A stretch of DNA of 64,000 nucleotides from Metridium senile (Eukaryota; Cnidaria; Anthozoa; Actiniaria; Metridiidae): assembly GCA_949775045.1 (NCBI GenBank), contig OX459096.1, positions 31,605,223 to 31,669,222 of the forward strand. Direction: 5' to 3'. This document shows positions 43,401-54,947 of the stretch, piece by piece (position 1 is the stretch's first letter; each line of letters begins with the position of its first letter). A program made the translations under genes and the position numbers. A model generated the notes under the pieces. The model was not told where the DNA came from. It worked only from the letters and a program-made list of their open reading frames with translations, and did not search any database.

Positions 43401-46329
43401 TTACTCGAGTCCTTGACCAAGGAGGAAGAATCGTTGGGAAGGCAACTTGTGAAAATCTATGTTGTGATGGTGCTAGTTTTACTTCAGCTACAGGACCTGT
43501 GAGAAATCCTGTGGATCCAAGTAGGATGGCTTGTGGGTCGTCTTCAGGGTGTGCTGTTTTGGTAAATACGTTGACTCGTAATATATGAAGTAACTTCTGA
43601 ATGTCAGCAGAAGATTAGATACCTACGTTTCCATTATCCTCCCTCTTATTTGTACTACACTAGCAAGTTGATTACCTCTAAATTAATATACAGGAACTAT
43701 TACATTATAAAAATCAAAATCATTAACATTTCCTTTCCAACACCATGTTTTGGGTGTATATAGGTTGCTAAGGGCGAAGTTGACATGGCCATCGGTGGTG
43801 ATCAAGGAGGATCCATACGAATGCCTGCAGCTATTTGTGGAATTGTTGGATTGAAACCAACATTTGGTTTGGTGCCATATACTGGTATCTCAATGTGTGA
43901 GTTAACTCTGGATCATACAGGACCAATGGCTAGAACGGTGTATGAGATAGCGTTACTGTTGGAGGTACTTTGTGTTAAAACTTATTTTATTTCTGTGTTG
44001 AGCATTCGGAAAAAAGTTTTCAAACATACTTGATACTGACTTACCATTTTCCTAGTCAATTGCTGGTTTAGATGCCGAAGGTTTGGACCCAAGACAACCA
44101 AATCACCTGAAAGTGCCAGCATATACAAAACTGGTAAGTTATCTTTACACTGGTAATAGAAGTAATATCTGTTGGGCTAACGAAACGTAACAATTTTAAG
44201 TTGACTGGTGATATCCAAGGTCTTCGTGTTGGCCTTGTAAAAGAAGGATTCAACCGGGAGTTTGAGCCAGATGTTAACGAATTGGTTAAAAAATCAGCAG
44301 AGATACTTCGAGACGTTGGGGCAATAGTTGAAGAAGTATCGATCCCTTGGCACAGCATCGGTAATCAAGTATTTATTGTTTTTGTTATGAAAGTCGTCGT
44401 CTCTATTGCATTTAAATTCCTTTTGTCTTTTAAATTTGTTCAATCAATCAATCAACGTTATTAAAGTGTCGTATGTATTTAGCTTACAAGCTATAATGTG
44501 GGACATAAAATAAATGATTATATATATATAATAAAAATATACATTTTAGGACTTACCATGTTAATTTACAATAGACATTTATAACAACTTAATATATATA
44601 AAAATATATATTTAAGAAAACATCCTAACCCTTAATCCTAACCTATACAGCTCATGCAGCCTCAATAATGTCGAGACTAAATGTATCATGTTTGTTGTTT
44701 GTTTATGTTCTGTGTATTTACCAATACCTATATTATCTGAAATTACACGTTGATTTGCACTGGTAATACACATGCACTATCTAGGTTGAGCTTTCCCACA
44801 TCCTGCGGCTAAGATTCATAACGCCAAAGACTGGAAACTGCACAGCTGCTATATTTGGACGTTCATATTATGAACGAACTTTAATAATTCTCCTGAATGC
44901 GACATGTTTAAATAAACTCCTTTCTTTAATAGTCTTGCTTATTTACGCAAAATAGAAACAGATGAAATAAGTTATAGTTTGAACTAATAACCGTTTACTG
45001 GTATGGTTCATTTCAGCCAGGAATATCTTATTTGCTATATCATCAGAAGGAATATTTGGGGGTACTGGTAAGTAAAAAAATGAAAATTTAAAAAAATGTT
45101 CTAAGGCGAGGGCGAGGGTCTACAAACCCTTTGCCGCGTGACGACTCTCGGTGATTGGCTCATTACTAATACGTACTAATTACTAACTCTTCATTATTGT
45201 AAGCTGCTTGCTTAATAAACAGACGTCTGTAATTATTATAATCAAAACGTATATATGAAATGCGCACTATAAAGGTTTTTTTTAAAAAACCTGTCCTTCT
45301 TTCTCTCTTATTATGTTGCATGCTTCTTTGCTTGCTTTGTTAGATTCTCACAAAATTGAATCGCGAAACTCTCATTTAATGTCGATTAAATTATATTATT
45401 TGCAGGTATTGGTGACACTAGTGCTCTGATGTACTATGATACTCATCTACAGCAAGCAACAGCTCGAGGATTGAAGACTCATCCTAATGAAAACGGGCCT
45501 ATAGTTATACTCACCCGTCTTGTAGCAAGGTACATGCATCTTTACCACACACACAACCACCAACATCATCCTTACCACCACAATCATTATCATCATCATC
45601 AACAACTACAGTACTATTATTACAATCAACATTACCATCATCATGAATCATCATCTCCTCCACCACCACCATCTATACCTTATCCTCCTCATTATCATGA
45701 TAATCATCTCTTATCATCATCATCATCATCATCAATCATCATAATTATCATGGAAGTTTGGTGATGACTGCATAAAAACTGCGACCTTATACTATCTCAA
45801 ACTTAACAACTTCCTAGGTATATGCGTGAAGATTACCATGGTATATTTTACAGCAAGGCACAGAATTTACGCCGAGAGCTGAAAAAAGCCTACGACGAGG
45901 TATTACAGAAATACGATGTGCTTATCATGCCAACGATTCCAAAGAAAGCTCCAACATTCCCTTCGAAAAATGCTACGATAACCGGTAAACAGAACCACAA
46001 TTCAAATAAACTTTAAATCACATTTACACCTCTTTGAGTGCTTAGCCAAAATCACAGCAATCAGCAATCAGCATTTCTAGATCAGTACTTGTATCCTAAA
46101 TATTTATCAACATCTATATTTTCTTTTCGTAGAATTACTTGAAAAGGCAAAGTCAATGAATATAAACGCATGTGTGTCTAACGTGACTGGTCATCCCGCC
46201 ATCACGATCAACGCGGGACTATCTGAGGGACTACCCGTAGGAATGATGATTGTTGGCAAAACGTTTGACGACTCTACAGTACTCAACGTGGCCTACGCCT
46301 ACGAACAATTACGAGATAAAAATAAATAA
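40455..46329 (+). CDS. Amidase signature enzyme, paralogue C (11 coding exons)
   Basis: Complete 523-aa paralogue. Exons: 40455-40497, 41785-41895, 42871-42997, 43249-43561, 43764-43964, 44056-44133, 44201-44360, 45017-45067, 45406-45529, 45818-45984, 46133-46329. GT-AG junctions and phases match A and B throughout. The triad is K116 (AIKDN), S191 (CGSSSGCA) and S215 (GGDQGGSIR). Differences from A/B include Cys in [10 protein letters not shown], a diverged exon 8 and a changed start of exon 11 ([10 protein letters not shown] instead of the ELNTKAFD type), which lines the likely substrate side near the conserved [12 protein letters not shown]. That pattern suggests specialisation rather than decay. 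Divergent from gene B. AATAAA lies at 46378-46383. Confidence 0.9.
40620..41035. mobile_element. CACAGG-related MITE with a C-run at its left end
   Basis: From about 40848, AAGCTCACTGTTAGTGTTGATTTAC is mirrored before 41030 (GTAAATCAACACTAACAGTGAGCTT), with arms of about 50 bp. The right end is intact (GGGCTACCTGTGG), but where the left CACAGGTAGCC should be there is a run of about 22 C. Upstream, 40600-40820 holds several T-runs. Confidence 0.55.
41385..41680. repeat. Amidase C intron-1 segment, inverted copy of 20040-20332
   Basis: Counterpart of the segment in gene B intron 1, in the opposite orientation relative to the window but the same orientation relative to the gene. Confidence 0.75.
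42023..42253. mobile_element. MITE with ~50-bp inverted ends, intron 2 of amidase C
   Basis: 231 bp, from TTACAGTTTAACGTGCGG to a mirrored CGCACGTCACACTGTAA. Both arms contain GGTACCG and AACTTTCTCAAA-type blocks. It is absent from genes A and B at this position. Confidence 0.7.
42540..42790. repeat. Retroelement 3' ends meeting tail to tail (tentative)
   Basis: A plus-oriented tail (GGGATTAACGCTATATAAATTATG then ATT repeats) meets a run of CATCAT and a minus-oriented stretch whose reverse complement reads like a LINE 3' coding end. No full domain is left. Confidence 0.3.
44361..45016. other. Intron 7 of amidase C
   Basis: AT-rich, with TA-rich low complexity at 44520-44620. No other feature is seen. 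Confidence 0.5.
45540..45765. repeat. CAT/CAC-rich microsatellite in intron 9 of amidase C
   Basis: Imperfect trinucleotide-rich sequence (CAT, CAC, ATC), ending in a pure TCATCATCATCATCATCAT run near 45715. It produces a spurious His/Ser-rich frame continuing from exon 9. Confidence 0.8.
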
Positions 46330-46377
46330 TTATAATAGTAAATCAGACAATTTCGTCATGCCTAGTTGAAAGAACCT

Positions 46378-46383
46378 AATAAA
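46378..46383 (+). terminator. Polyadenylation signal of amidase C
   Basis: AATAAA, 49 nt after the stop codon of amidase C. Confidence 0.55.
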
Positions 46384-46904
46384 ATCTACGTTATATCAAA
46401 GTTTTTCAAAAAGTTAATTTTTCTAACGTACAAAAAAAATCGATTTTCGTAGGATTTTTTGTCCGACTTCATGCGAGTTTTGAAAGCACAGAAAGGACAA
46501 AATATGACAGATCAAGGTATTTCTGTCTTTTATTCAAAACCATCTATGTTGTATTTTAGAATGATTCATTACCCGGCATTTGTGCTTGATATAGTATAAA
46601 AAAAAACTATTTTCTTATGAGTTGTGATTTTTTTCATATCACTTCCGTTTTCGCAAGTTTTTCTTCAAAATCTCGCTCGTAGGCATCCGTTAAATGACGA
46701 TTTTCTCGAAAACAAGCTCGGGACACCCCATTTTTCTTTTCATATTTGTAATCAGCATTAAATTTTACATTAATAAATCGTAGTTTAAAGAAATGTTAAC
46801 ATTATTTCCAAAAGTAGCCAGTCACTATACTGATATAGACCAAAATCACGAGATTGAAATAGCAGCTAGAAATATGACGAATTGAAGGGTCAATGGAATA
46901 ACAA

Positions 46905-47085
46905 AGCAAGCAAATAAGGTATAAAAGGAACGGCTCTAGCCTGGTTCTGCTCGTGCTTACGGAACAGGCGTCAACGTGTTATCTTCGAAGGTCACCTTTC
47001 GGATTTTTTTATGGAGTCCCATAAGGTTCCCGTTTGGCCCTTTGCTATTTATTATCTATTCTTAGCAAATTATCCCATTTAATAA
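46905..47085 (+). pseudogene. LINE reverse transcriptase remnant
   Basis: One frame reads AWFCSCLRNRRQRVIFEGHLSDF, the region before the SGVPQGS motif of CR1/jockey-type RTs. Frames then shift, and FAIYYL follows. It is too short and broken to be functional. Confidence 0.55.
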
Positions 47086-47360
47086 AGAAAATTCTACCTG
47101 TCTGTCTGAGGTACACGCCTACGGACTTAATTAATTATACATTGCCTTTTCACTAAATATCACAACCTTCAAGGCTTCACAAGATATTGTCAATTGCTGC
47201 AATTCCGCATTAATGTAATATGCTAATACGACATAAACCACAGTAATCGGTGCAAGCTTTTCGTAAGGAAGGAAAAGCTTATAATTAAAATACTGCATCC
47301 CCTTACATGTATAATATAATTGGAAACTAGCGAGTAAACTAGTATAGGCAGTGTCGGTGT

Positions 47361-47542
47361 TTCATATAAACGATAGGTAATATAATGAAATTTGTAACAC
47401 CGTAAAAAATGTTGACATTTTGAGCTTTAGCACTTCGTCTATATCTATAAAATCCGACAAAGGGCTAAAGCTCAAAACGTTTAAGTCAAAATTTTTTACG
47501 GTGTTACAAATTTCATTGTATTACCTATCATGTTATATAATG
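47361..47542. mobile_element. Fold-back MITE
   Basis: About 180 bp. AGGTAATATAATGAAATTTG is mirrored by CAAATTTCATTGTATTACCT, and both arms carry ACACCGTAAAAAAT-type and GCTTTAGC blocks around a ~25-bp loop. Confidence 0.65.
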
Positions 47543-47573
47543 ATCATTTCAATCATGCTAACACATGAAAACA

Positions 47574-47701
47574 CAATCTCGTTCCCATAGTCGTTATTTC
47601 TTACTGCGCATGCTTGACAAAATATCTTCATATCAACGAGCATGCGGAGTAAGAATAATGATCATGCGGAGTAAGAAATAACCACTATGTGAACGGGATT
47701 G
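47574..47701. mobile_element. Short fold-back MITE
   Basis: 128 bp. CAATCTCGTTCCCATAG is mirrored by CTATGTGAACGGGATTG. Both arms contain TTATTTCTTACT and GCATG; an extra direct ATCATGCGGAGTAAGA unit lies on the right. Confidence 0.6.
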
Positions 47702-49477
47702 ATAATTCATCATGAATTGCTATTCTTTGTGACTGCGCAATAATTATCGGGGGGGGGGGGGGGGGGGGGTTGGGGGGGTAACACCTAACTTTAGTTTAAA
47801 ACTGATTCTGACGTTAAACCTGGGTATGTTGAAGAGAACTTTGAAGTCCTATTTGTTGCTGACGAAGACGTCCTCGTCAAAGTTGGTTAGATTCTCTGGC
47901 GATCTTGATAAAACCCTTTTCTCGTAAGTATTCAGCAGTCTTCTCAATTTGAACGAAGGGGGGGGGGGGGGGGGGGGGGTTGTGCAGTCTAATTTTTTCC
48001 ATTATGGTAGGGGGGCAAGGCGTAATGTTCTTCATTTGTGAGGGGGGGGGGGGGGAGTAACTAACTTTTTCGATTTTTTCCGCTAATTTCTCAATCCCCC
48101 CTCCTGATAATTATTGCGCAGTCCCTTAACTCGAAAATTGCTGCATAGTGACAAATTGCGAATTTGATTTTGGGTTTTGGAGGTGGAGCTTACATCAAAC
48201 TACCTAATGAATTTACAAGTTGACATAAGCTCCACCCCAAAAATTGATTGACAGATCCAAAAAGACCATAATCAAACCAAAGTTTTGAAATAGCAGGCTA
48301 TAATACAATAATTTTCAAAGCAAGGGACCTGTCATTATTTATGAAGAGGGGTGGGGGAAGAAAGCAGGGGGAGGGGGTCAGGTGTATTTTTCTAGATGAC
48401 TGGGCCGGGGTTGGGTCATGAATTAATAAAATAATTAATTAATATTTTGCACAATATAAGCTTTAGCTAGTTGTTCACACCTGTTCTACCAATCAGTTAA
48501 CAATCAGTTATGTATCCAAAATTACCCAAAGCGTTGGAACAACTGATAGGAATCTGGTAAGGAGACTTTCCTTTATAGGGGTGGGGGATGGGGAAGGAGG
48601 TCAGAAAATAATTTAACACTTCAAGGGGTGGGCCATGAAATTATTTAGGCCATCATAAATAATGACCGACCCCTAATCAAGTAAAAAGATTATAAATGTA
48701 CAGCGAGTATTCACCCCAAGCCTACCACAGCTAGTATGAGTAAATTGTACCAGTACATAACAACTGAAGTGAACAATTACCATCAAAATTTAATTTTGTT
48801 TTGAAAATCGAATCATACATTAATATCTACAAGTAAATAAACCATCACTGACATGGATAATTTACCAGAACAAAAGTATTATTAGCTGCAGGAATTGTTT
48901 TTGTTCAAATTAAATTCAGGAGCATTACATTTTGTTAAGTGAAAAATTGACAATAATGTCCCAGCAATTCAAACATGTTATGCATCTATATATAGTTTCT
49001 AATGCAAAATAAAATAGAGAGAAAAATAATCCCTTTTGTAATTGAAAAACAAATTTATCTATTAAAAAATATCTATCTATATATACACCTAATTGCAAGA
49101 ATGTTGTCATATAAAAATAACAAAAAGGAAAAATAGGAATGAATTAGAGATGGCAAATTGAATATGCATTGTCAGATCATACAGTTCCAAAAATAACTTC
49201 ATTATTTTCCTTATTCCTTCCGCTTAAAGCTCTAGAGCTATTTTATTAATTGAAGGTCTTCAGAATGAATATTTTGTGACAATATTCAAATTTTGATTGT
49301 TTAATTAATTCCTAATTGTTATTTTTAAATATCAACGTTCATGCAATTAGGTGTACCTCTATATATATTTACATGTTTTTATGTGATATCTCTATAGCTC
49401 AACTCATCTGTGAACTACTGCTTGGCCACAACAATGCAGACAATGATCAAAAATATGATACACATAATTCAAAAACA

Positions 49478-49730
49478 GTTGACAGGGCAAACAGTGATTG
49501 GTGATTGGCAATTGCACCACCAAAAGGAACTATGGGTAATACAAATTCCTTGTTTTTCGTTTCTAAATTACCCAAACAATGCCTCAACCATTCAGCGAAA
49601 TCTTTGAGACACCCATCTAAGATCATCGCTGAACGGTGTTTGGGTAATTTAGAATGGAATAAGAAGAAATTTGTATTACCCACAGTCCCTTTCAGTCGTG
49701 CAATCGCCAATCGCCATTCGCCCTGTCAAC
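49478..49730. mobile_element. MITE with GTTGACAGGGC termini, left duplicate
   Basis: 253 bp, from GTTGACAGGGC to GCCCTGTCAAC, with inverted arms of about 110 bp (AAATTACCCAAACA in one arm, TGTTTGGGTAATTT in the other). Several spurious frames arise from it on both strands. Confidence 0.75.
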
Positions 49731-50870
49731 CTTTTTTGAATTTGGTGTATATTGTTATGGTAAGAATGCAGCAGCTAGATAATTGTACATTCAACTAACA
49801 TTATGAGTAAGAATCAGTTTCAAATGAAACTTTCAATTTGTTTTTAAGTGCATGGTTTCAAATATTAAACACTATACAGTACAAACTCAGTACTCTAGTA
49901 ACATGTGCACTATATCCATGAATTCAAATCAATCTAGTCACTATTACAGGCACTTATAAGTTATAACAAGGTATTGTTTCCTTAACATTGTATTTGATGT
50001 TTCTAGTTGGCAGTACAGGTAAATAAAAACTTTGCGGCAGAAAAAAATGTTGCTTTTAAGGTTTGAGTGTTGTTGCTCTAATGCTTTTTAAAGATGTTTT
50101 GTGACACAGAAGTCTAGTTTTGAATACAAAAAAGTACCAATGCAAGCACAAACACTTTTACATATTATTAGAAAGTAGCTAAGGACTTTTCCATATAATA
50201 ATTTATAAAACTCATTAATAATTCAAGAGAAATTTAGAAACCGTGGAGGTTTTATATCTGATACAATACTATTTAATTGCATATCCTGATTTACACAAGT
50301 GTTAATTTGAAATTTCTCGGCAAGATTTACTTATATCTTTTATAAATTTTGGTAAATTATAAAATAACTGACCTAAATGTCATAAGTTTTTTACAACATT
50401 CACATCGGTGTTGTATTGGCTAATATACCATTACAAAACCAAAGCTCATGTTGTAAACATCAAGTCACAACATTGATTTAATTGCTTGTGTTTGGAATAA
50501 ATACAATATTAGTGACTGTTCTGTATGAGTTTCACAATATCAAGCTGCAGACAAACCCTGGTAAAGCCCATAAAGAACAGATGCAAGATAAAAGTAAATC
50601 TGACCACTAAAATTCATTGTTAAAGCTTATGCAAATTAGGAGAATTTTGTATCAACTATACAACCTTGCTCAGAGTTATGAGTTTGCATTATTGTTCCTA
50701 ATGTCTATTTAATTATTTAGTTGTATTATAAGAGTTTATAGAGTTTATAGAGCTTATGGAAAAAAAAATATTCAACATTACTTTTTGCTGGCAGCAAAAG
50801 TGAAAACTAATCTTAAAATATGTATAGTTTACATTTCTATTCATACACACCTCAATTATTTGTTGTCTTT

Positions 50871-51457
50871 TTATTTATGTTTTTCTTGTGCACTCTGTAA
50901 CTTCTTGTCAACATTTTGAATCATATTGAGCAAGTCTTTGTTCTTTTGTACTTTAGCGAATGTCATAAGATGCCTGTTCAAAGCAATGGCATCATCATAG
51001 CTATTGACAAGTTTCCTAGAGCACAATTTACTTTGAAGTTGCATAAGAAGCTCCAGTAAATCTTTGTCATTCTTGTTTTGTGCAAATGCAATAAGTTGCT
51101 TGTTTAATTGTATTGCATCTAAATAACTGCCAACAGCTTTCTCCACTGGCGCAGTATTTTGTGGTCGTGAAGGCAGAGTTTCTTCTTTAACAGGAGCTAC
51201 ATTATCATGATTATCTCCAAAATCCTCAATCAATCTCTCCTCCCATCCTTCTGATAGATTATCAGAGGTCGGCAGGCAGGCATCAAAAAAGATGTATTCC
51301 TTTGCTGTCATAGGGTGCCTGATGTCTAATTTGGAGAGCACTGTTGTGAGCAGCATTTGGATTTCTGTTTCATTTACAGCTTTACTGACATCAGCCACAT
51401 TATTAGGAACATTATCTTGTAGGTAGACAGTGTATAGTTCACCACTACTATTTGGTG
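50871..51457 (-). pseudogene. Duplicated C-terminal fragment of the Tigger-derived gene
   Basis: Same as the last ~194 codons of the gene at 54361-56328 (from the PNSSGELY segment to the stop). Upstream of the breakpoint the frame enters G-rich sequence and has no relation to the transposase. It lacks both HTH domains and the DDE domain. A spurious frame continues to 51527. Confidence 0.88.
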
Positions 51458-51471
51458 GGGGGAAGGGGGGG

Positions 51472-54400
51472 TTGTGCAGTCTAATTTTTTCCATTATGGT
51501 AGGGGGGCAAGGCGTAATGTTCTTCATTTGTGAGGGGGGGGGGGGAGTAACTAACTTTTTCGATTTTTTCCGCTAATTTCTCAATCCCCCCTCCTGATAA
51601 TTATTGCGCAGTCCCTTAACTCGAAAATTGCTGCATAGTGACAAATTGCGAATTTGATTTTGGGTTTTGGAGGTGGAGCTTACATCAAACTACCTAATGA
51701 ATTTACAAGTTGACATAAGCTCCACCCCAAAAATTGATTGACAGATCCAAAAAGACCATAATCAAACCAAAGTTTTGAAATAGCAGGCTATAATACAATA
51801 ATTTTCAAAGCAAGGGACCTGTCATTATTTATGAAGAGGGGTGGGGGAAGAAAGCAGGGGGAGGGGGTCAGGTGTATTTTTCTAGATGACTGGGCCGGGG
51901 TTGGGTCATGAATTAATAAAATAATTAATTAATATTTTGCACAATATAAGCTTTAGCTAGTTGTTCACACCTGTTCTACCAATCAGTTAACAATCAGTTA
52001 TGTATCCAAAATTACCCAAAGCGTTGGAACAACTGATAGGAATCTGGTAAGGAGACTTTCCTTTATAGGGGTGGGGGATGGGGAAGGAGGTCAGAAAATA
52101 ATTTAACACTTCAAGGGGTGGGCCATGAAATTATTTAGGCCATCATAAATAATGACCGACCCCTAATCAAGTAAAAAGATTATAAATGTACAGCGAGTAT
52201 TCACCCCAAGCCTACCACAGCTAGTATGAGTAAATTGTACCAGTACATAACAACTGAAGTGAACAATTACCATCAAAATTTAATTTTGTTTTGAAAATCG
52301 AATCATACATTAATATCTACAAGTAAATAAACCATCACTGACATGGATAATTTACCAGAACAAAAGTATTATTAGCTGCAGGAATTGTTTTTGTTCAAAT
52401 TAAATTCAGGAGCATTACATTTTGTTAAGTGAAAAATTGACAATAATGTCCCAGCAATTCAAACATGTTATGCATCTATATATAGTTTCTAATGCAAAAT
52501 AAAATAGAGAGAAAAATAATCCCTTTTGTAATTGAAAAACAAATTTATCTATTAAAAAATATCTATCTATATATACACCTAATTGCAAGAATGTTGTCAT
52601 ATAAAAATAACAAAAAGGAAAAATAGGAATGAATTAGAGATGGCAAATTGAATATGCATTGTCAGATCATACAGTTCCAAAAATAACTTCATTATTTTCC
52701 TTATTCCTTCCGCTTAAAGCTCTAGAGCTATTTTATTAATTGAAGGTCTTCAGAATGAATATTTTGTGACAATATTCAAATTTTGATTGTTTAATTAATT
52801 CCTAATTGTTATTTTTAAATATCAACGTTCATGCAATTAGGTGTACCTCTATATATATTTACATGTTTTTATGTGATATCTCTATAGCTCAACTCATCTG
52901 TGAACTACTGCTTGGCCACAACAATGCAGACAATGATCAAAAATATGATACACATAATTCAAAAACAGTTGACAGGGCAAACAGTGATTGGTGATTGGCA
53001 ATTGCACCACCAAAAGGAACTATGGGTAATACAAATTCCTTGTTTTTCGTTTCTAAATTACCCAAACAATGCCTCAACCATTCAGCGAAATCTTTGAGAC
53101 ACCCATCTAAGATCATCGCTGAACGGTGTTTGGGTAATTTAGAATGGAATAAGAAGAAATTTGTATTACCCACAGTCCCTTTCAGTCGTGCAATCGCCAA
53201 TCGCCATTCGCCCTGTCAACCTTTTTTGAATTTGGTGTATATTGTTATGGTAAGAATGCAGCAGCTAGATAATTGTACATTCAACTAACATTATGAGTAA
53301 GAATCAGTTTCAAATGAAACTTTCAATTTGTTTTTAAGTGCATGGTTTCAAATATTAAACACTATACAGTACAAACTCAGTACTCTAGTAACATGTGCAC
53401 TATATCCATGAATTCAAATCAATCTAGTCACTATTACAGGCACTTATAAGTTATAACAAGGTATTGTTTCCTTAACATTGTATTTGATGTTTCTAGTTGG
53501 CAGTACAGGTAAATAAAAACTTTGCGGCAGAAAAAAATGTTGCTTTTAAGGTTTGAGTGTTGTTGCTCTAATGCTTTTTAAAGATGTTTTGTGACACAGA
53601 AGTCTAGTTTTGAATACAAAAAAGTACCAATGCAAGCACAAACACTTTTACATATTATTAGAAAGTAGCTAAGGACTTTTCCATATAATAATTTATAAAA
53701 CTCATTAATAATTCAAGAGAAATTTAGAAACCGTGGAGGTTTTATATCTGATACAATACTATTTAATTGCATATCCTGATTTACACAAGTGTTAATTTGA
53801 AATTTCTCGGCAAGATTTACTTATATCTTTTATAAATTTTGGTAAATTATAAAATAACTGACCTAAATGTCATAAGTTTTTTACAACATTCACATCGGTG
53901 TTGTATTGGCTAATATACCATTACAAAACCAAAGCTCATGTTGTAAACATCAAGTCACAACATTGATTTAATTGCTTGTGTTTGGAATAAATACAATATT
54001 AGTGACTGTTCTGTATGAGTTTCACAATATCAAGCTGCAGACAAACCCTGGTAAAGCCCATAAAGAACAGATGCAAGATAAAAGTAAATCTGACCACTAA
54101 AATTCATTGTTAAAGCTTATGCAAATTAGGAGAATTTTGTATCAACTATACAACCTTGCTCAGAGTTATGAGTTTGCATTATTGTTCCTAATGTCTATTT
54201 AATTATTTAGTTGTATTATAAGAGTTTATAGAGTTTATAGAGCTTATGGAAAAAAAAATATTCAACATTACTTTTTGCTGGCAGCAAAAGTGAAAACTAA
54301 TCTTAAAATATGTATAGTTTACATTTCTATTCATACACACCTCAATTATTTGTTGTCTTTTTATTTATGTTTTTCTTGTGCACTCTGTAACTTCTTGTCA

Positions 54401-54947
54401 ACATTTTGAATCATATTGAGCAAGTCTTTGTTCTTTTGTACTTTAGCGAATGTCATAAGATGCCTGTTCAAAGCAATGGCATCATCATAGCTATTGACAA
54501 GTTTCCTAGAGCACAATTTACTTTGAAGTTGCATAAGAAGCTCCAGTAAATCTTTGTCATTCTTGTTTTGTGCAAATGCAATAAGTTGCTTGTTTAATTG
54601 TATTGCATCTAAATAACTGCCAACAGCTTTCTCCACTGGCGCAGTATTTTGTGGTCGTGAAGGCAGAGTTTCTTCTTTAACAGGAGCTACATTATCATGA
54701 TTATCTCCAAAATCCTCAATCAATCTCTCCTCCCATCCTTCTGATAGATTATCAGAGGTCGGCAGGCAGGCATCAAAAAAGATGTATTCCTTTGCTGTCA
54801 TAGGGTGCCTGATGTCTAATTTGGAGAGCACTGTTGTGAGCAGCATTTGGATTTCTGTTTCATTTACAGCTTTACTGACATCAGCCACATTATTAGGAAC
54901 ATTATCTTGTAGGTAGACAGTGTATAGTTCACCACTACTATTTGGTG
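51472..54947. repeat. Tandem duplication, right copy (3.48 kb)
   Basis: Right member of the pair described at 47980. It continues without a break into the full-length gene to its right, so this copy is the original arrangement on that side. Confidence 0.9.
52968..53220. mobile_element. MITE with GTTGACAGGGC termini, right duplicate
   Basis: Same as 49478-49730, carried by the tandem duplication rather than by independent transposition. Confidence 0.75.

Larger units (their letters stand above)
47980..51457. repeat. Tandem duplication, left copy (3.48 kb)
   Basis: Matches 51472-54947 with an offset of 3490-3492 bp. The only differences noticed are in G-run length (14 versus 12 at about 48041). 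It starts after a long G run (47958-47979) and ends at TATTTGGTG inside the transposase-derived C-terminus. The unit holds the gene's 3' flank and C-terminal coding part. Confidence 0.9.

Noticed and set aside
45429..45764. His/Ser-rich frame on the plus strand
   Set aside because: It is exon 9 of amidase C running through its donor site into a CAT-rich microsatellite.
49410..49798. Several short frames on both strands, repeated at 52900-53288
   Set aside because: All fall in an inverted-repeat MITE and its tandem copy; they are strand shadows of each other.
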